Below, one piece after another: positions 1-9,082 of a stretch of 64,000 bases of DNA. How positions within the stretch are numbered: position 1 is the first letter of the stretch; each line of letters opens with the position of its first letter. The notes under the pieces were generated by a model, which worked only from the letters and a program-made list of their open reading frames with translations, had not been told where the DNA came from and did no database searches. The position numbers and the translations under genes were made by a program. The stretch lies in contig NZ_JAKVIJ010000002.1 of NCBI RefSeq assembly GCF_022760965.1, positions 1-64,000 of the forward strand, read 5' to 3'. This stretch comes from Simplicispira sedimenti. Lineage in GTDB: Bacteria > Pseudomonadota > Gammaproteobacteria > Burkholderiales > Burkholderiaceae_C.

Positions 1-51
1 TGCTTGTCACTCATCTCTGAACTCCTTGTCGGTATTTTCAACAAGGGTTAA
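1..51 (+). other. open-frame tail at the window edge, ends at TAA 49-51
   Basis: The first reading frame is open from the window edge to TAA at 49-51 and would encode a tail reading SLISELLVGIFNKG. This could be the end of an upstream gene. It could also be the N-terminus of the MotA/ExbB-like protein that continues one frame over, because it resembles the amphipathic start of such proteins. The window edge prevents a decision. Confidence 0.2.
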
Positions 52-604
52 GAACTCCACTTTCCAGGGGCAACCTCAGTTCTTCCTCACCCCGGTACTG
101 GTGCTGCTGTGCCTGATGTTCGTCTATGCCCTGTTCAGCCTGGGGCAGGTGCTGGTCGAGGCCGTGGCACGCGCGCGCCTGCCGCAGGGCCAGCAGCCGC
201 TGCACCGCTACTGGCAGCGCAATGCCCACCTGGGCAGCGACGGGTTGGAACTGTACGTGCTCAAGCAGCTCGAACTGCAGCGCATCGTCAGCCGCGTGGC
301 GCCGCTGCTCGGGCTGGTGGCCACCATGATCCCCATGGGACCGGCCCTGGTGGCCGTGGCGGCCGGCAACACGCAGGGCATGGCGCAGAACCTGGTGGTG
401 GCCTTCGCCGCCGTGATCGTGGCATTGCTGGCGGCCGCCATCACCTTTGTGGTGCAGACGCTGCGCAAGCGCTGGCTCATGGAGGAGCTCAATGTGCTGC
501 TCATTGGCCTGGACGCTGCGCCCGTGGCCGTGCCAACGCCTGCGCACGGCCATGCACACGATGCGGTGCCCTCGCGCGCCACCCGGGAGCTGGCCCATGG
601 CTGA
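26..604 (+). CDS. MotA/TolQ/ExbB-type proton channel family protein
   Basis: The protein has about 192 residues and three hydrophobic segments (about 20-40, 93-113 and 121-142), the layout of ExbB/TolQ/MotA proton-channel subunits, which energise membrane or outer-membrane machines with the proton gradient. The frame is open to the window edge. The TTG at 26 has no visible ribosome-binding site, so the true start may lie upstream or in another frame. The stop overlaps the next gene by 8 bases, so the two are co-translated. From family knowledge, ExbB-like plus DUF2149 pairs often accompany cobN-like or metal-uptake genes; such a gene would lie outside the window, so that role is inference. 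Confidence 0.6.
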   Translation: MSVFSTRVKNSTFQGQPQFFLTPVLVLLCLMFVYALFSLGQVLVEAVARARLPQGQQPLHRYWQRNAHLGSDGLELYVLKQLELQRIVSRVAPLLGLVATMIPMGPALVAVAAGNTQGMAQNLVVAFAAVIVALLAAAITFVVQTLRKRWLMEELNVLLIGLDAAPVAVPTPAHGHAHDAVPSRATRELAHG

Positions 605-950
605 ATCCCGCCGCATGCGCATCGACATCCTGGGCGACTCCGACGAGGACGATCCCATCCTCAGCGTGGTCAACATCATCGACGTGTTCCTGGTGGTGAT
701 TGCCGTGCTGCTCATCGCCGTGGCCGAGAACCCGCTCAACCCCTTTGCCTCGCAGGACGTGGTGGTCATCAAGAACGCGGGCAAGCCCAACATGGAAATG
801 CTGGTCAAGGAAGGCAACGAGCTCAAGCAGTACCAGTCCTCGGGCCAGATTGGCGAAGGCCGGGGCATGAAGGCCGGGGTGGCCTACCGCATGAAGGATG
901 GCAGCATGGTCTATGTGCCCGAGACGGGGGCGGATGCCCCAAAGCGCTGA
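597..950 (+). CDS. DUF2149 family membrane protein
   Basis: This 117-residue protein starts at ATG 597, inside the end of the preceding channel gene (8-base overlap). It has an acidic, Asp/Glu-rich N-terminus, a single hydrophobic segment (about residues 22-41) and a small soluble C-terminal part. The pattern (cytoplasmic acidic tail, IIDVFLVVIAVLL anchor, periplasmic domain) resembles ExbD/TolR in topology and matches the DUF2149 family. It probably forms a complex with the upstream ExbB-like subunit. The substrate or partner receptor is not visible here. Confidence 0.65.
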   Translation: MAESRRMRIDILGDSDEDDPILSVVNIIDVFLVVIAVLLIAVAENPLNPFASQDVVVIKNAGKPNMEMLVKEGNELKQYQSSGQIGEGRGMKAGVAYRMKDGSMVYVPETGADAPKR

Positions 951-977
951 CCGATGGCGACGGGCGACAATCCGGGG

Positions 978-2198
<1,221 letters not shown>

Positions 2199-2203
2199 GT
2201 ACG

Positions 2204-2262
2204 AATGCTATAAAAATAATAGCTGCTTGCGCTTGATGTGAAAGCGCCAGAGGCACAAATCA
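2204..2262 (+). repeat. repeat A copy 2, between rlmI and the CobW-type gene
   Basis: Intergenic copy beginning seven bases after the rlmI stop. It contains GCTATAAAAATAATAGC, a palindrome with an AT loop, then TGCTTGCGCTT and AAAGCGCCAGAGGC. It is one of the best-preserved copies. Confidence 0.8.
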
Positions 2263-2351
2263 CTCAAAGTTCATACAGCCCCTGCGCACAGGGGCTTGAC
2301 AGCTCGGCTACAGTTTTTGGGTTGTCTCCCGTATTTCTCCCAAGGCTTCTC

Positions 2352-3452
2352 ATGTCCCTCATCCCCGTCACCATCCTCACCGGCTTCCTGGGCTCGGGCA
2401 AGACCACCTTGCTCAAGCGTGTGCTGTCCGAAGTCCACGGCCAGAAGATCGCCGTCATCGAAAACGAGTTCGGTGAGGAGAACATCGACAACGACATCCT
2501 CGTGACCGACAGCGAGGAGCAGATCGTGCAGATGAGCAATGGCTGCATCTGCTGCACCATCCGCGAAGACCTGCGCGAAACCCTGCAATTGCTGGCTGCC
2601 AAGCGCCGCAAAGGCATGCTGGCTTTTGACCGCGTGGTCATCGAGACCACGGGTCTGGCCGACCCCGGCCCGGTGGTGCAGACTTTCTTCATGGACGACG
2701 AGATCGCCGAAACCTACCTGGTGGACTCCATCCTCACCCTGGTGGACGCCAAGCATGCCCAGCAGCAGCTCGACGATCGCCAGGAGGCGCGCCGCCAGGT
2801 GGGCTTTGCCGATCAGATCTTTCTGTCCAAGACCGACCTGGTCAGCGCCGAAGAAGTGGACGCGCTCATCCACCGCCTCAAGCACATGAACCCGCGTGCG
2901 CCGATCAAGGCGGTGCACTTTGGCGAGGTGCCGCTGTCCGAGGTGCTGGACCTGCGCGGTTTCAATCTCAACGCCAAGCTGGACATCGACCCCGATTTCC
3001 TCAAGGAAGAGGACGACCACAGCCACTGCGACCATGACCATGGGCAGTGCGAGCATGGCCATGACCACGGGCACCACCATCACCACGACCATGCGCATGG
3101 CGAGCACTGCAACCACCCCTCGCACCAGCATGGCCGCCACCATCACCACGATGACGACGTCAAGAGCTTTGTCTATCGCGCCGAGCGTGCCTTTGACCCG
3201 GCCAAGCTGGAAGACTTTCTGGGCGCCATCGTCAACATCTACGGCCCGCGCATGCTGCGCTACAAGGGCGTGCTGCACATGAAGGGCACTGAGCGCAAGG
3301 TCATCTTTCAGGGCGTGCACCAGCTCATGGGCAGCGACCTGGGGCCGCAGTGGGCCGAGGGCGAGAAGCGCCAGAGCAAGATGGTGTTCATCGGCATCGA
3401 GCTGCCGCGCGACATTCTGGAGCAGGGCCTGGACCAGTGCCTGGTCGCCTGA
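2352..3452 (+). CDS. CobW/Zng1-family metal-binding GTPase
   Basis: This 366-residue P-loop GTPase of the G3E (CobW/YjiA/Zng1) family has Walker A GFLGSGKTT at residues 11-19 and the metal-binding GCICC motif at about 63-67. A long His/Asp linker (about 222-271) leads to the C-terminal CobW domain. Family members are GTP-driven metallochaperones. The His-rich linker and CxCC favour zinc or a similar transition metal, and the name CobW alone does not imply cobalamin synthesis. ATG 352 codons upstream of the C-terminal domain (position 2352) is chosen because MSLIPVTILTGF is the usual N-terminus; the frame is open further upstream but lacks family similarity. The next gene is a cysteine-poor DksA, consistent with a metal-limitation context. 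Confidence 0.85.
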   Translation: MSLIPVTILTGFLGSGKTTLLKRVLSEVHGQKIAVIENEFGEENIDNDILVTDSEEQIVQMSNGCICCTIREDLRETLQLLAAKRRKGMLAFDRVVIETTGLADPGPVVQTFFMDDEIAETYLVDSILTLVDAKHAQQQLDDRQEARRQVGFADQIFLSKTDLVSAEEVDALIHRLKHMNPRAPIKAVHFGEVPLSEVLDLRGFNLNAKLDIDPDFLKEEDDHSHCDHDHGQCEHGHDHGHHHHHDHAHGEHCNHPSHQHGRHHHHDDDVKSFVYRAERAFDPAKLEDFLGAIVNIYGPRMLRYKGVLHMKGTERKVIFQGVHQLMGSDLGPQWAEGEKRQSKMVFIGIELPRDILEQGLDQCLVA

Positions 3453-3616
3453 TGCAGCGCCAGCGGTGTGGGGAATGCACAACGCCTGCCCCCAAGCAAG
3501 ACAGTGCCTATACAATCGCGCCCCGGTAAAGCCAAGGGCATACTACGATCAAACCTCCCGCAGGTGGCGCCGCACCGCCACCGAAGCGGGAAGCCCGTAC
3601 CGCGAGGAGACAGGAC

Positions 3617-4330
3617 GTGAACGCTGCACCCAGCAAACCCAAGGCCCCTGCAAAGGCGTCTTCCACCGCGGCCTCACCGGCCCCGGCAAAAGTCAGCGCC
3701 AAGGCGGCTCCAGCGTCGCCTGACGGCTTGCCCGTGCGCAGTGCTCGGCCTTCTTCCCGCCTGGCCCAATTGACCGTACCATCCATTCAGCAGTCTGTCG
3801 CTTCGACGGCTGCCAAAGCGAGTTACACGAATACCATGCCCACCACCCTGCAAGCCCCGCGTGCTGCGGCCCCCAAAAAGGACCCCAAGCTGGCCAACCA
3901 CTGGAAGACCAAGCCCTTGGAGGAACTGACCGACGCCGACATCCTCGCCATGCCCGACAGCGAGTACATGAACGACGTCCAGATGGCCTATTTCCGCCGC
4001 AAGCTGGTGCAACTCAAGCAGGACATGCACAACAACGCAGGTGAAACCACCGAGCACCTGCGTGAGGACACCGTGGTCGTGCCCGACCCGGCAGACCGTG
4101 CCACCATCGAAGAAGAACACGCCCTGGAGCTGCGCACCCGTGACCGCGAGCGCAAGCTGCTCAAGAAGATCGAGCAGTCCATCTCGCGCATCGACGCTGG
4201 CGACTACGGTTACTGCGACGAAACCGGCGAACCCATTGGCGTGGGCCGCCTGCTGGCCCGACCCACGGCCACGCTCTCGCTGGAAGCGCAGCAGCGCCGC
4301 GAGCTCAAGCAAAAGATGTTTGGTGATTGA
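3617..4330 (+). CDS. dksA: RNA polymerase-binding transcription factor DksA, cysteine-poor type
   Basis: DksA binds the secondary channel of RNA polymerase and, with ppGpp, controls rRNA and amino-acid promoters. The C-terminal ~150 residues match DksA, with a coiled coil at about 115-190 whose tip region is acidic, then the globular zinc-finger region. Of the four zinc cysteines only Cys200 remains; the other positions are Thr203, Ser221 and Ala224, as in zinc-independent DksA types. GTG 3617 is preceded by GAGGAG with good spacing, giving 237 residues with an Ala/Lys/Pro-rich extension of about 85. The internal ATG 3837 would give a 164-residue protein nearer the usual 150. A TATACAAT -10-like box lies at 3509-3516. 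Confidence 0.88.
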   Translation: MNAAPSKPKAPAKASSTAASPAPAKVSAKAAPASPDGLPVRSARPSSRLAQLTVPSIQQSVASTAAKASYTNTMPTTLQAPRAAAPKKDPKLANHWKTKPLEELTDADILAMPDSEYMNDVQMAYFRRKLVQLKQDMHNNAGETTEHLREDTVVVPDPADRATIEEEHALELRTRDRERKLLKKIEQSISRIDAGDYGYCDETGEPIGVGRLLARPTATLSLEAQQRRELKQKMFGD

Positions 4331-4375
4331 CGGGGAACTCCTTTTGAGCCTCTGCCGCGCAGTACGCAAGCCATC

Positions 4376-6121
4376 ATGAGCAAGGAAGACAACCCCTCCT
4401 CCGGCGGTGGCCTCCTGTCCAAGGTGGTGCGTTTCGTGCGCAACCCCACGGTCAACTGGTCGGAGCTGGACTCCATCCAGGACGACAAGGAGAGCCAGTA
4501 CAGCAAGCAGATGCTCAAGGAGATGATCGAGCGCAAGCGGCGCAACGACTTTGTGCGCCGCCGTGAATTCGATCAGCTGCGCAAACTGCGCCAGCGCGAT
4601 GCCCTGAGCGGCCAGCGCACGGCCGATCCGGCGGCCCGACCCTCGTTCTTCCAGAGCAGCCTCACCTCGCCTGGCGAGCGTGCCGTCACGATCAAGAAGA
4701 TCGACGAGATCGAGGCGCAGATGTCCATGCAGTGGTGGAAGAGCAAACAGGCGGGTGACAACCCCGAAGGTGCGGCCCCTGTGCAGGCGGGCGATGCCCT
4801 GGCAGACGCGACCACCGTGCCGGCCCACCCCAATGCCTACGCCCCGACGGCTCCCCTGGCTCTGCCACCCACCCCTCCCGCACGCACGGCGCCCGAGCCG
4901 CTGTTCGCGGGCGACAGCCTGGCCGCACAGGAAACCTCCCTGCCGCTGGAGGAGCCCGATGCGGCCACATGGAACATGGGGGGGGCAGGTACCTCGGCAC
5001 CACCGGCCGCACCGGCCTTGGAGAAATTCGTGCACGAACCCGACCTCGAAGAAGCCGCCATCCGCTTTGCCAACGGCGATTACGCGGGCGCAGAGGCGGG
5101 CCTGCTGGAAGTGCTGGAGCGCCACAGCGCCGACGAAGCCGATGCCCAGTTCGAGATCTGGATGACGCTGTTCGACCTGTACCGCGCCACAGGCCAGCAG
5201 GACCGTTTTGACGCGCTGGCCATCGACTTTGCCGGGCGCTTTGCGCGCTCTGCGCCGCTGTGGTTTTCTATCCCCGAACAATTGGGCCTGCAGGCTGCCG
5301 TGAAGGCAGAGGCCACCGCAGTGCCCCAGCGTGAATTCAGCTGGAATGCACCGGCCGCCATGACGCTGCAGTCGGTGGCTGCGTTGCAGGCATCCATCAA
5401 TCGCTCGGCCTCGCCCTGGACCCTGACCTGGACGCGGCTCAAGTCCATTGAAGACACGGCGCTGACCGCATTGGCCAACGAGTTCACCCGCTGGGCGGAC
5501 ATGAAGGGGCAGTTTGTGTTCACGGGCTCGCAAGCGCTGCTGACCTTGCTGCAGGAGTGCACCCAGTCGGGTAACCGCGAGACCAACCCGGAATGGTGGC
5601 GCCTGCGCATGGCGATGTTGCGCTTCATGGGCCAGGCCGACGAGTTCGAAATGGTGGCCTTGGATTACTGCGTCACCTACGAAGTGTCGCCTCCCTCCTG
5701 GGCCAACCCGCTGTGCGGCTACAGCGACGATTCCACCCCCGAGGTCGCGCCTGCGCCCGCCCCGGCCCAGGATCTGGTTGCGCGGCCGCACTGGAAAGAC
5801 AGCACCACCCCGGCGCCGCTCACGGGTTTTGGCGATTCGGTGCCTGCGCTGGCCGGGCTGACCGGCCATATCGAGGGCGACGCCACCCACCTGCTCGAAG
5901 GCATGCAGGACCATGTGCCTGCGGGCCAGCCGCTGGCCATCCCGTGCGACAAGCTCATCCGCATCGACTTCACCGCTGCGGGCTCGGTGCTCAACTGGGC
6001 GGCCCAGCAGCAGGCCCAGGGGCGCGAAGTGCAGTTCCACAACCTGCACCGCCTGGTGGCGGTGCTGTTCAACGTGCTCGGTGTCAACGAGCATGCCTGG
6101 GTGCTGCCGCGGAAGAATTAG
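4376..6121 (+). CDS. conserved hypothetical protein with C-terminal STAS-like domain
   Basis: This 581-residue protein starts at ATG 4376, 46 bases after dksA. The N-terminus (about 1-75) is basic and probably helical. It is followed by a Pro/Ala-rich linker (about 120-190), a helical TPR-like middle (about 215-300) and a C-terminal part (about 505-581) that looks like a STAS fold (IRIDFTAAGSVLNWAAQ, then FHNLHRLVAVLFNVLGV). No catalytic motif is visible. STAS domains usually mediate regulatory protein contacts. I do not know its function; its position between dksA and hslVU is the only context. Confidence 0.6.
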   Translation: MSKEDNPSSGGGLLSKVVRFVRNPTVNWSELDSIQDDKESQYSKQMLKEMIERKRRNDFVRRREFDQLRKLRQRDALSGQRTADPAARPSFFQSSLTSPGERAVTIKKIDEIEAQMSMQWWKSKQAGDNPEGAAPVQAGDALADATTVPAHPNAYAPTAPLALPPTPPARTAPEPLFAGDSLAAQETSLPLEEPDAATWNMGGAGTSAPPAAPALEKFVHEPDLEEAAIRFANGDYAGAEAGLLEVLERHSADEADAQFEIWMTLFDLYRATGQQDRFDALAIDFAGRFARSAPLWFSIPEQLGLQAAVKAEATAVPQREFSWNAPAAMTLQSVAALQASINRSASPWTLTWTRLKSIEDTALTALANEFTRWADMKGQFVFTGSQALLTLLQECTQSGNRETNPEWWRLRMAMLRFMGQADEFEMVALDYCVTYEVSPPSWANPLCGYSDDSTPEVAPAPAPAQDLVARPHWKDSTTPAPLTGFGDSVPALAGLTGHIEGDATHLLEGMQDHVPAGQPLAIPCDKLIRIDFTAAGSVLNWAAQQQAQGREVQFHNLHRLVAVLFNVLGVNEHAWVLPRKN

Positions 6122-6124
6122 CGT

Positions 6125-6250
6125 ACTCCCCCCTGAGGCCCTTCGGGCCTTCCCCCCTCTCTCGAATCGCTGCGCGATTCGGGAGGGGGGACGCTCCCGG
6201 CGCGGCGGGGCGGCCCTTGCGCGGGAGCCTTGGTCTGGGGTGTGCCAGTG
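6125..6250 (+). repeat. repeat B copy 1, 3' hairpin element behind the hypothetical gene
   Basis: It starts four bases after a stop codon. Hairpin 1 is AGGCCC-TTC-GGGCCT. Hairpin 2 has outer arms CCCCCCTC / GAGGGGGG around CGAATCG / CGATTCG. A conserved tail GCGGCGGGGCGGCCCTTGCG follows. Confidence 0.8.
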
Positions 6251-6287
6251 TCACGCGGCACTGGAAGCGGCTTCACCACTAAAAACT

Positions 6288-6317
6288 GACTTGTATTGAC
6301 GGTGGGCGCCCCCACCT
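6288..6317 (+). promoter_or_regulatory. possible sigma-32-like promoter for hslVU
   Basis: CTTGTAT at 6290-6296 and CCCCCACCT at 6309-6317 are 12 bases apart, resembling the heat-shock sigma factor consensus. The implied transcript would start almost at the hslV ATG, leaving little or no leader, so this is tentative. Confidence 0.25.
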
Positions 6318-6326
6318 AAGCGCCCT

Positions 6327-6890
6327 ATGACCGCATCCAACGAATCCCCGGTGTTCCACGGAACCACCATCCTCAGCGTGCGCCGCCAAACCCCGCAGGG
6401 CGTGCAGGTGGCCATTGGCGGCGACGGCCAGGTCACGCTGGGCAATATCGTCGTCAAGGGCACGGCGCGCAAGGTGCGCAAGCTGCACCATGGCAAGGTG
6501 CTGGCGGGCTTTGCCGGCGCCACGGCCGACGCCTTCACGCTGTTCGAACGCTTTGAAGCCAAGCTGGACAAGCACCAGGGCCACCTGGTGCGCGCCGCCA
6601 TCGAGCTGACCAAGGACTGGCGCACCGACCGCGTGCTGCGCCGCCTGGAGGCCATGCTCGCCGTGGCCGACCGCGAGGCCTCCCTCATCATCACCGGCAA
6701 CGGCGACGTGCTGGAGCCCGAACAAGGCATCGTGGCCATCGGTTCGGGAGGCGCCTATGCCCATTCGGCCGCCAAGGCGCTGCTGACCAACACCGAACTG
6801 GGCGCCGAAGACATCGTGCGCAAGTCCCTGGCCATTGCCGGTGAACTGTGCATCTACACCAACATGCACCACACGATTGAAACCCTTTAA
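6327..6890 (+). CDS. hslV: ATP-dependent protease proteolytic subunit HslV
   Basis: HslV is the Thr peptidase core of the HslUV (ClpQY) heat-shock protease, assembling as two stacked hexamers. The predicted product is 187 residues with HGTTILSVR near the N-terminus. The catalytic Thr would be Thr13, exposed by removal of a 12-residue propeptide, longer than the single Met of E. coli. GDGQVT and the C-terminal ITGNGDV and GSGGAYA motifs match the family. It is followed after 84 bases by hslU, with a copy of repeat A between them. Confidence 0.95.
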   Translation: MTASNESPVFHGTTILSVRRQTPQGVQVAIGGDGQVTLGNIVVKGTARKVRKLHHGKVLAGFAGATADAFTLFERFEAKLDKHQGHLVRAAIELTKDWRTDRVLRRLEAMLAVADREASLIITGNGDVLEPEQGIVAIGSGGAYAHSAAKALLTNTELGAEDIVRKSLAIAGELCIYTNMHHTIETL

Positions 6891-6901
6891 GGGAATTTCG
6901 T

Positions 6902-6956
6902 TTGCTATCAAAATAATAGCTGTCTGCGCTTATTTTATAAGCGCTATGTGCCTATT
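6902..6956 (+). repeat. repeat A copy 3, between hslV and hslU
   Basis: GCTATCAAAATAATAGC followed by TGTCTGCGCTTATTTTATA and AAGCGCTATGTGCC. It fills most of the hslV-hslU gap, ending about 18 bases before the hslU start, so the hslU ribosome-binding region lies at its edge. Confidence 0.8.
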
Positions 6957-6974
6957 TGATTGGAATTTCTCTCC

Positions 6975-8297
6975 ATGTCTTCCATGACCCCCCAGGAAAT
7001 CGTCTCCGAACTGGACCGCCACATCGTCGGCCAGTCCAAGGCCAAGCGGGCCGTGGCCATTGCGCTGCGCAATCGCTGGCGCCGCCAGCAGGTGCAGGAG
7101 CCGCTGCGCCATGAGATCACGCCCAAGAACATCCTCATGATCGGCCCCACGGGCGTGGGCAAGACCGAAATCGCGCGCCGCCTGGCGCGCCTGGCCGATG
7201 CGCCCTTCATCAAGGTCGAAGCCACCAAGTTCACCGAGGTGGGCTATGTGGGCAAGGACGTGGACACCATCATCCGCGACCTGATGGAAGTGGCCGTCAA
7301 GCAGGAGCGCGAGGTGCAGACGCGCCAGGTGCGCACGCGCGCCGAAGACGCGGCCGAGGAGCGCATCCTGGACGTGCTCATCCCCGTGGCGCGCACGCCC
7401 GGCAGCGAGCCGCCGCCCGACAGCACCGCACGCCAGGTGTTCCGCAAGAAGCTGCGCGAGGGCCAACTCGACGACAAGGAAATCGAGATCGACCTGGCCG
7501 AGGCCCGCCCACAGCTCGAAATCATGGGCCCAGCGGGCATGGAGGACATGGCCGAGCAGCTGCGCGGCATGTTCAGCCAGATCGGGCAGGGCAAGCGCAA
7601 GACGCGCAAGCTCAGCATTGCCGAAGCCCGGCGCCAGCTCGTCGAGGAAGAGGCGGCCAAGCTGGTCAACGAGGAAGAGATCAAGCAGCGCGCCCTGCTC
7701 AGCGCCGAGCAGAACGGCATCGTGTTCATCGACGAGATCGACAAGGTGGCCGCGCGCCAGGAGAGCAGCGGCGCCGATGTGTCACGCCAGGGCGTGCAGC
7801 GCGACCTGCTGCCGCTGGTGGAAGGCACCACGGTGCACACCAAGTACGGCATGGTCAAGACCGACCATATCCTGTTCATTGCCTCCGGAGCTTTCCACCT
7901 GGCCAAGCCCAGCGACCTGATTCCCGAGTTGCAGGGGCGCTTTCCGATCCGCGTGGAGCTCGACTCGCTTTCGGTGCAGGACTTTGAAGCCATCCTCACG
8001 CAGACGCACGCCTCGCTGGTGCGCCAGTACCAGGCGCTGCTGGCCACCGAGGGCGTGGCGCTGGAGTTCACGCCCGAAGGCATCACCCGCCTGGCGCACA
8101 TTGCCTTCGAGGTCAACGAACGCACCGAGAACATCGGCGCGCGCCGCCTGTCCACGGTGATGGAGCGTTTGCTCGACGAGGTGAGCTTTGACGCCGCGCA
8201 CCGAGCGGGCCAGACGGTGGCCATCGACGCAGCCTACGTCGATGCGCGCCTGCAGGCGCTGTCGCAGGACGAAGACCTTTCGCGCTTCATTTTGTAA
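6975..8297 (+). CDS. hslU: ATP-dependent protease ATPase subunit HslU
   Basis: HslU is the AAA+ unfoldase that feeds substrates to HslV. The 440-residue protein has Walker A GPTGVGKTE at 57-65, an inserted I domain (about 110-240), Walker B IVFIDEID at about 249-256 and the C-terminal helical domain ending in LSRFIL, whose tail docks into HslV. ATG 6975 is chosen over TTG 6960 because MSSMTPQEIVSELD aligns with family N-termini. The operon ends in a strong hairpin terminator. Confidence 0.96.
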   Translation: MSSMTPQEIVSELDRHIVGQSKAKRAVAIALRNRWRRQQVQEPLRHEITPKNILMIGPTGVGKTEIARRLARLADAPFIKVEATKFTEVGYVGKDVDTIIRDLMEVAVKQEREVQTRQVRTRAEDAAEERILDVLIPVARTPGSEPPPDSTARQVFRKKLREGQLDDKEIEIDLAEARPQLEIMGPAGMEDMAEQLRGMFSQIGQGKRKTRKLSIAEARRQLVEEEAAKLVNEEEIKQRALLSAEQNGIVFIDEIDKVAARQESSGADVSRQGVQRDLLPLVEGTTVHTKYGMVKTDHILFIASGAFHLAKPSDLIPELQGRFPIRVELDSLSVQDFEAILTQTHASLVRQYQALLATEGVALEFTPEGITRLAHIAFEVNERTENIGARRLSTVMERLLDEVSFDAAHRAGQTVAIDAAYVDARLQALSQDEDLSRFIL

Positions 8298-8332
8298 GAT
8301 CACGAACACGTTCTAAGTGCCTTTTCGGTGCG

Positions 8333-8373
8333 GGCCGCCCGTTCCCTTGGGGGAGCGGGCGGCCTCTGTCTTT
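8333..8373 (+). terminator. rho-independent terminator of hslVU
   Basis: A 14-base stem (GGCCGCCCGTTCCC paired with GGGAGCGGGCGGCC, one G-T pair) closes a four-base loop and is followed by TCTGTCTTT. Confidence 0.75.
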
Positions 8374-8550
8374 GGAATGCTGCAAAAAGGCAGACTGTCC
8401 ACATGCCTCAGGTGTTACTTTCATTGGCGCGTCTAACTGCTTTGTGTAAAAGGTTTTTTGCCTGACATGCACATGCAAAACAGCGCCTAAGTCCTTGATT
8501 TCATTGCAAGAAGTTGTTGCAAACCCTGTTGCGAACGCTGCTTTTCCTGC

Positions 8551-8590
8551 TACAGTGCAAAAAAGTGCAATTAGGTGGTGAAAAGTGCCA
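8551..8590 (+). promoter_or_regulatory. probable MraZ operator, four boxes at 10-base spacing
   Basis: GTG occurs at 8555, 8565, 8575 and 8585, exactly one helical turn apart, with AGTGCAA-like cores in three of four boxes. From the known system, MraZ autoregulates dcw by binding three or more direct repeats of a 5-base box separated by 5 bases. The boxes here overlap the inferred -10, consistent with repression. Confidence 0.6.
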
Positions 8591-8646
8591 TTTCCGGTCT
8601 GTGGCAAGCCGGCAATGGATTCAATCAACAGCAAGGGGTCGGTGCA

Positions 8647-9075
8647 GTGTTTCAAGGGGCGTCTTCGCTCAGTCTGGATGCGAAGGGTCGGCTTTCTGTG
8701 CCGACCCGGCACCGTGACGTCCTGAGCGCCACCGCCGCCGGCCAGCTCACCATCACCAAGCATCCGCACGGCTGCCTCATGGTGTTTCCTCGCCCCGAGT
8801 GGGAGAAGTTCCGCGAGCGCATTGCGGCGCTGCCCATGTCGGCCCAGTGGTGGAAGCGCATCTTCCTGGGCAACGCCATGGACGTGGACATGGACGCCAC
8901 CGGCCGCGTGCTCATCTCGCCCGAACTGCGCCAAGCCGCGGGCATCACCAAGGACGCCATGCTGCTGGGCATGGGCGAGCACTTCGAGCTGTGGGACAAG
9001 GCCACCTATGACGCCCAGGAGGCGCAGGCCATGCAGGGCGACATGCCCGATGTGTTCAAGGACTTCTCTTTCTGA
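8647..9075 (+). CDS. mraZ: transcriptional regulator MraZ
   Basis: MraZ is a DNA-binding ring protein with two SpoVT/AbrB-like folds that represses its own dcw operon. The 142-residue product starts at GTG 8647 (FQGASSLSLDAKGRLSVPTR matches the family N-terminus) with AAGGGG about nine bases upstream. The two DxxGR motifs are LDAKGRL (about 10-16) and MDATGRV (about 81-87). The frame is open another 24 codons upstream but that part has no family similarity and overlaps the operator. It is the first gene of the cluster. Confidence 0.93.
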   Translation: MFQGASSLSLDAKGRLSVPTRHRDVLSATAAGQLTITKHPHGCLMVFPRPEWEKFRERIAALPMSAQWWKRIFLGNAMDVDMDATGRVLISPELRQAAGITKDAMLLGMGEHFELWDKATYDAQEAQAMQGDMPDVFKDFSF

Positions 9076-9082
9076 GGCGCGC

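Larger units (their letters stand above)
8298..8646 (+). promoter_or_regulatory. hslU-mraZ intergenic region: terminator, promoter and MraZ operator
   Basis: The 349-base gap holds the hslVU terminator (8333-8373), about 150 bases with no recognised element, and a probable dcw promoter with -35 TTGCGA at 8529-8534 and -10 TACAGT at 8551-8556 (16-base spacing). An array of GTG-centred boxes overlaps the -10. Confidence 0.5.

Noticed and set aside
2294..2320. TTGACA as a promoter for the CobW-type gene
   Set aside because: No -10 box is found at the proper distance.
3016..3165. His-codon tandem repeat
   Set aside because: The CAC/CAT-rich tract is the metal-binding linker of the CobW-type protein, not a separate element.
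3674..6094. 806-codon open frame on the minus strand
   Set aside because: It is antisense to dksA and the hypothetical gene; its composition (His/Arg/Gly-rich, no family) is typical of shadow frames in GC-rich DNA.
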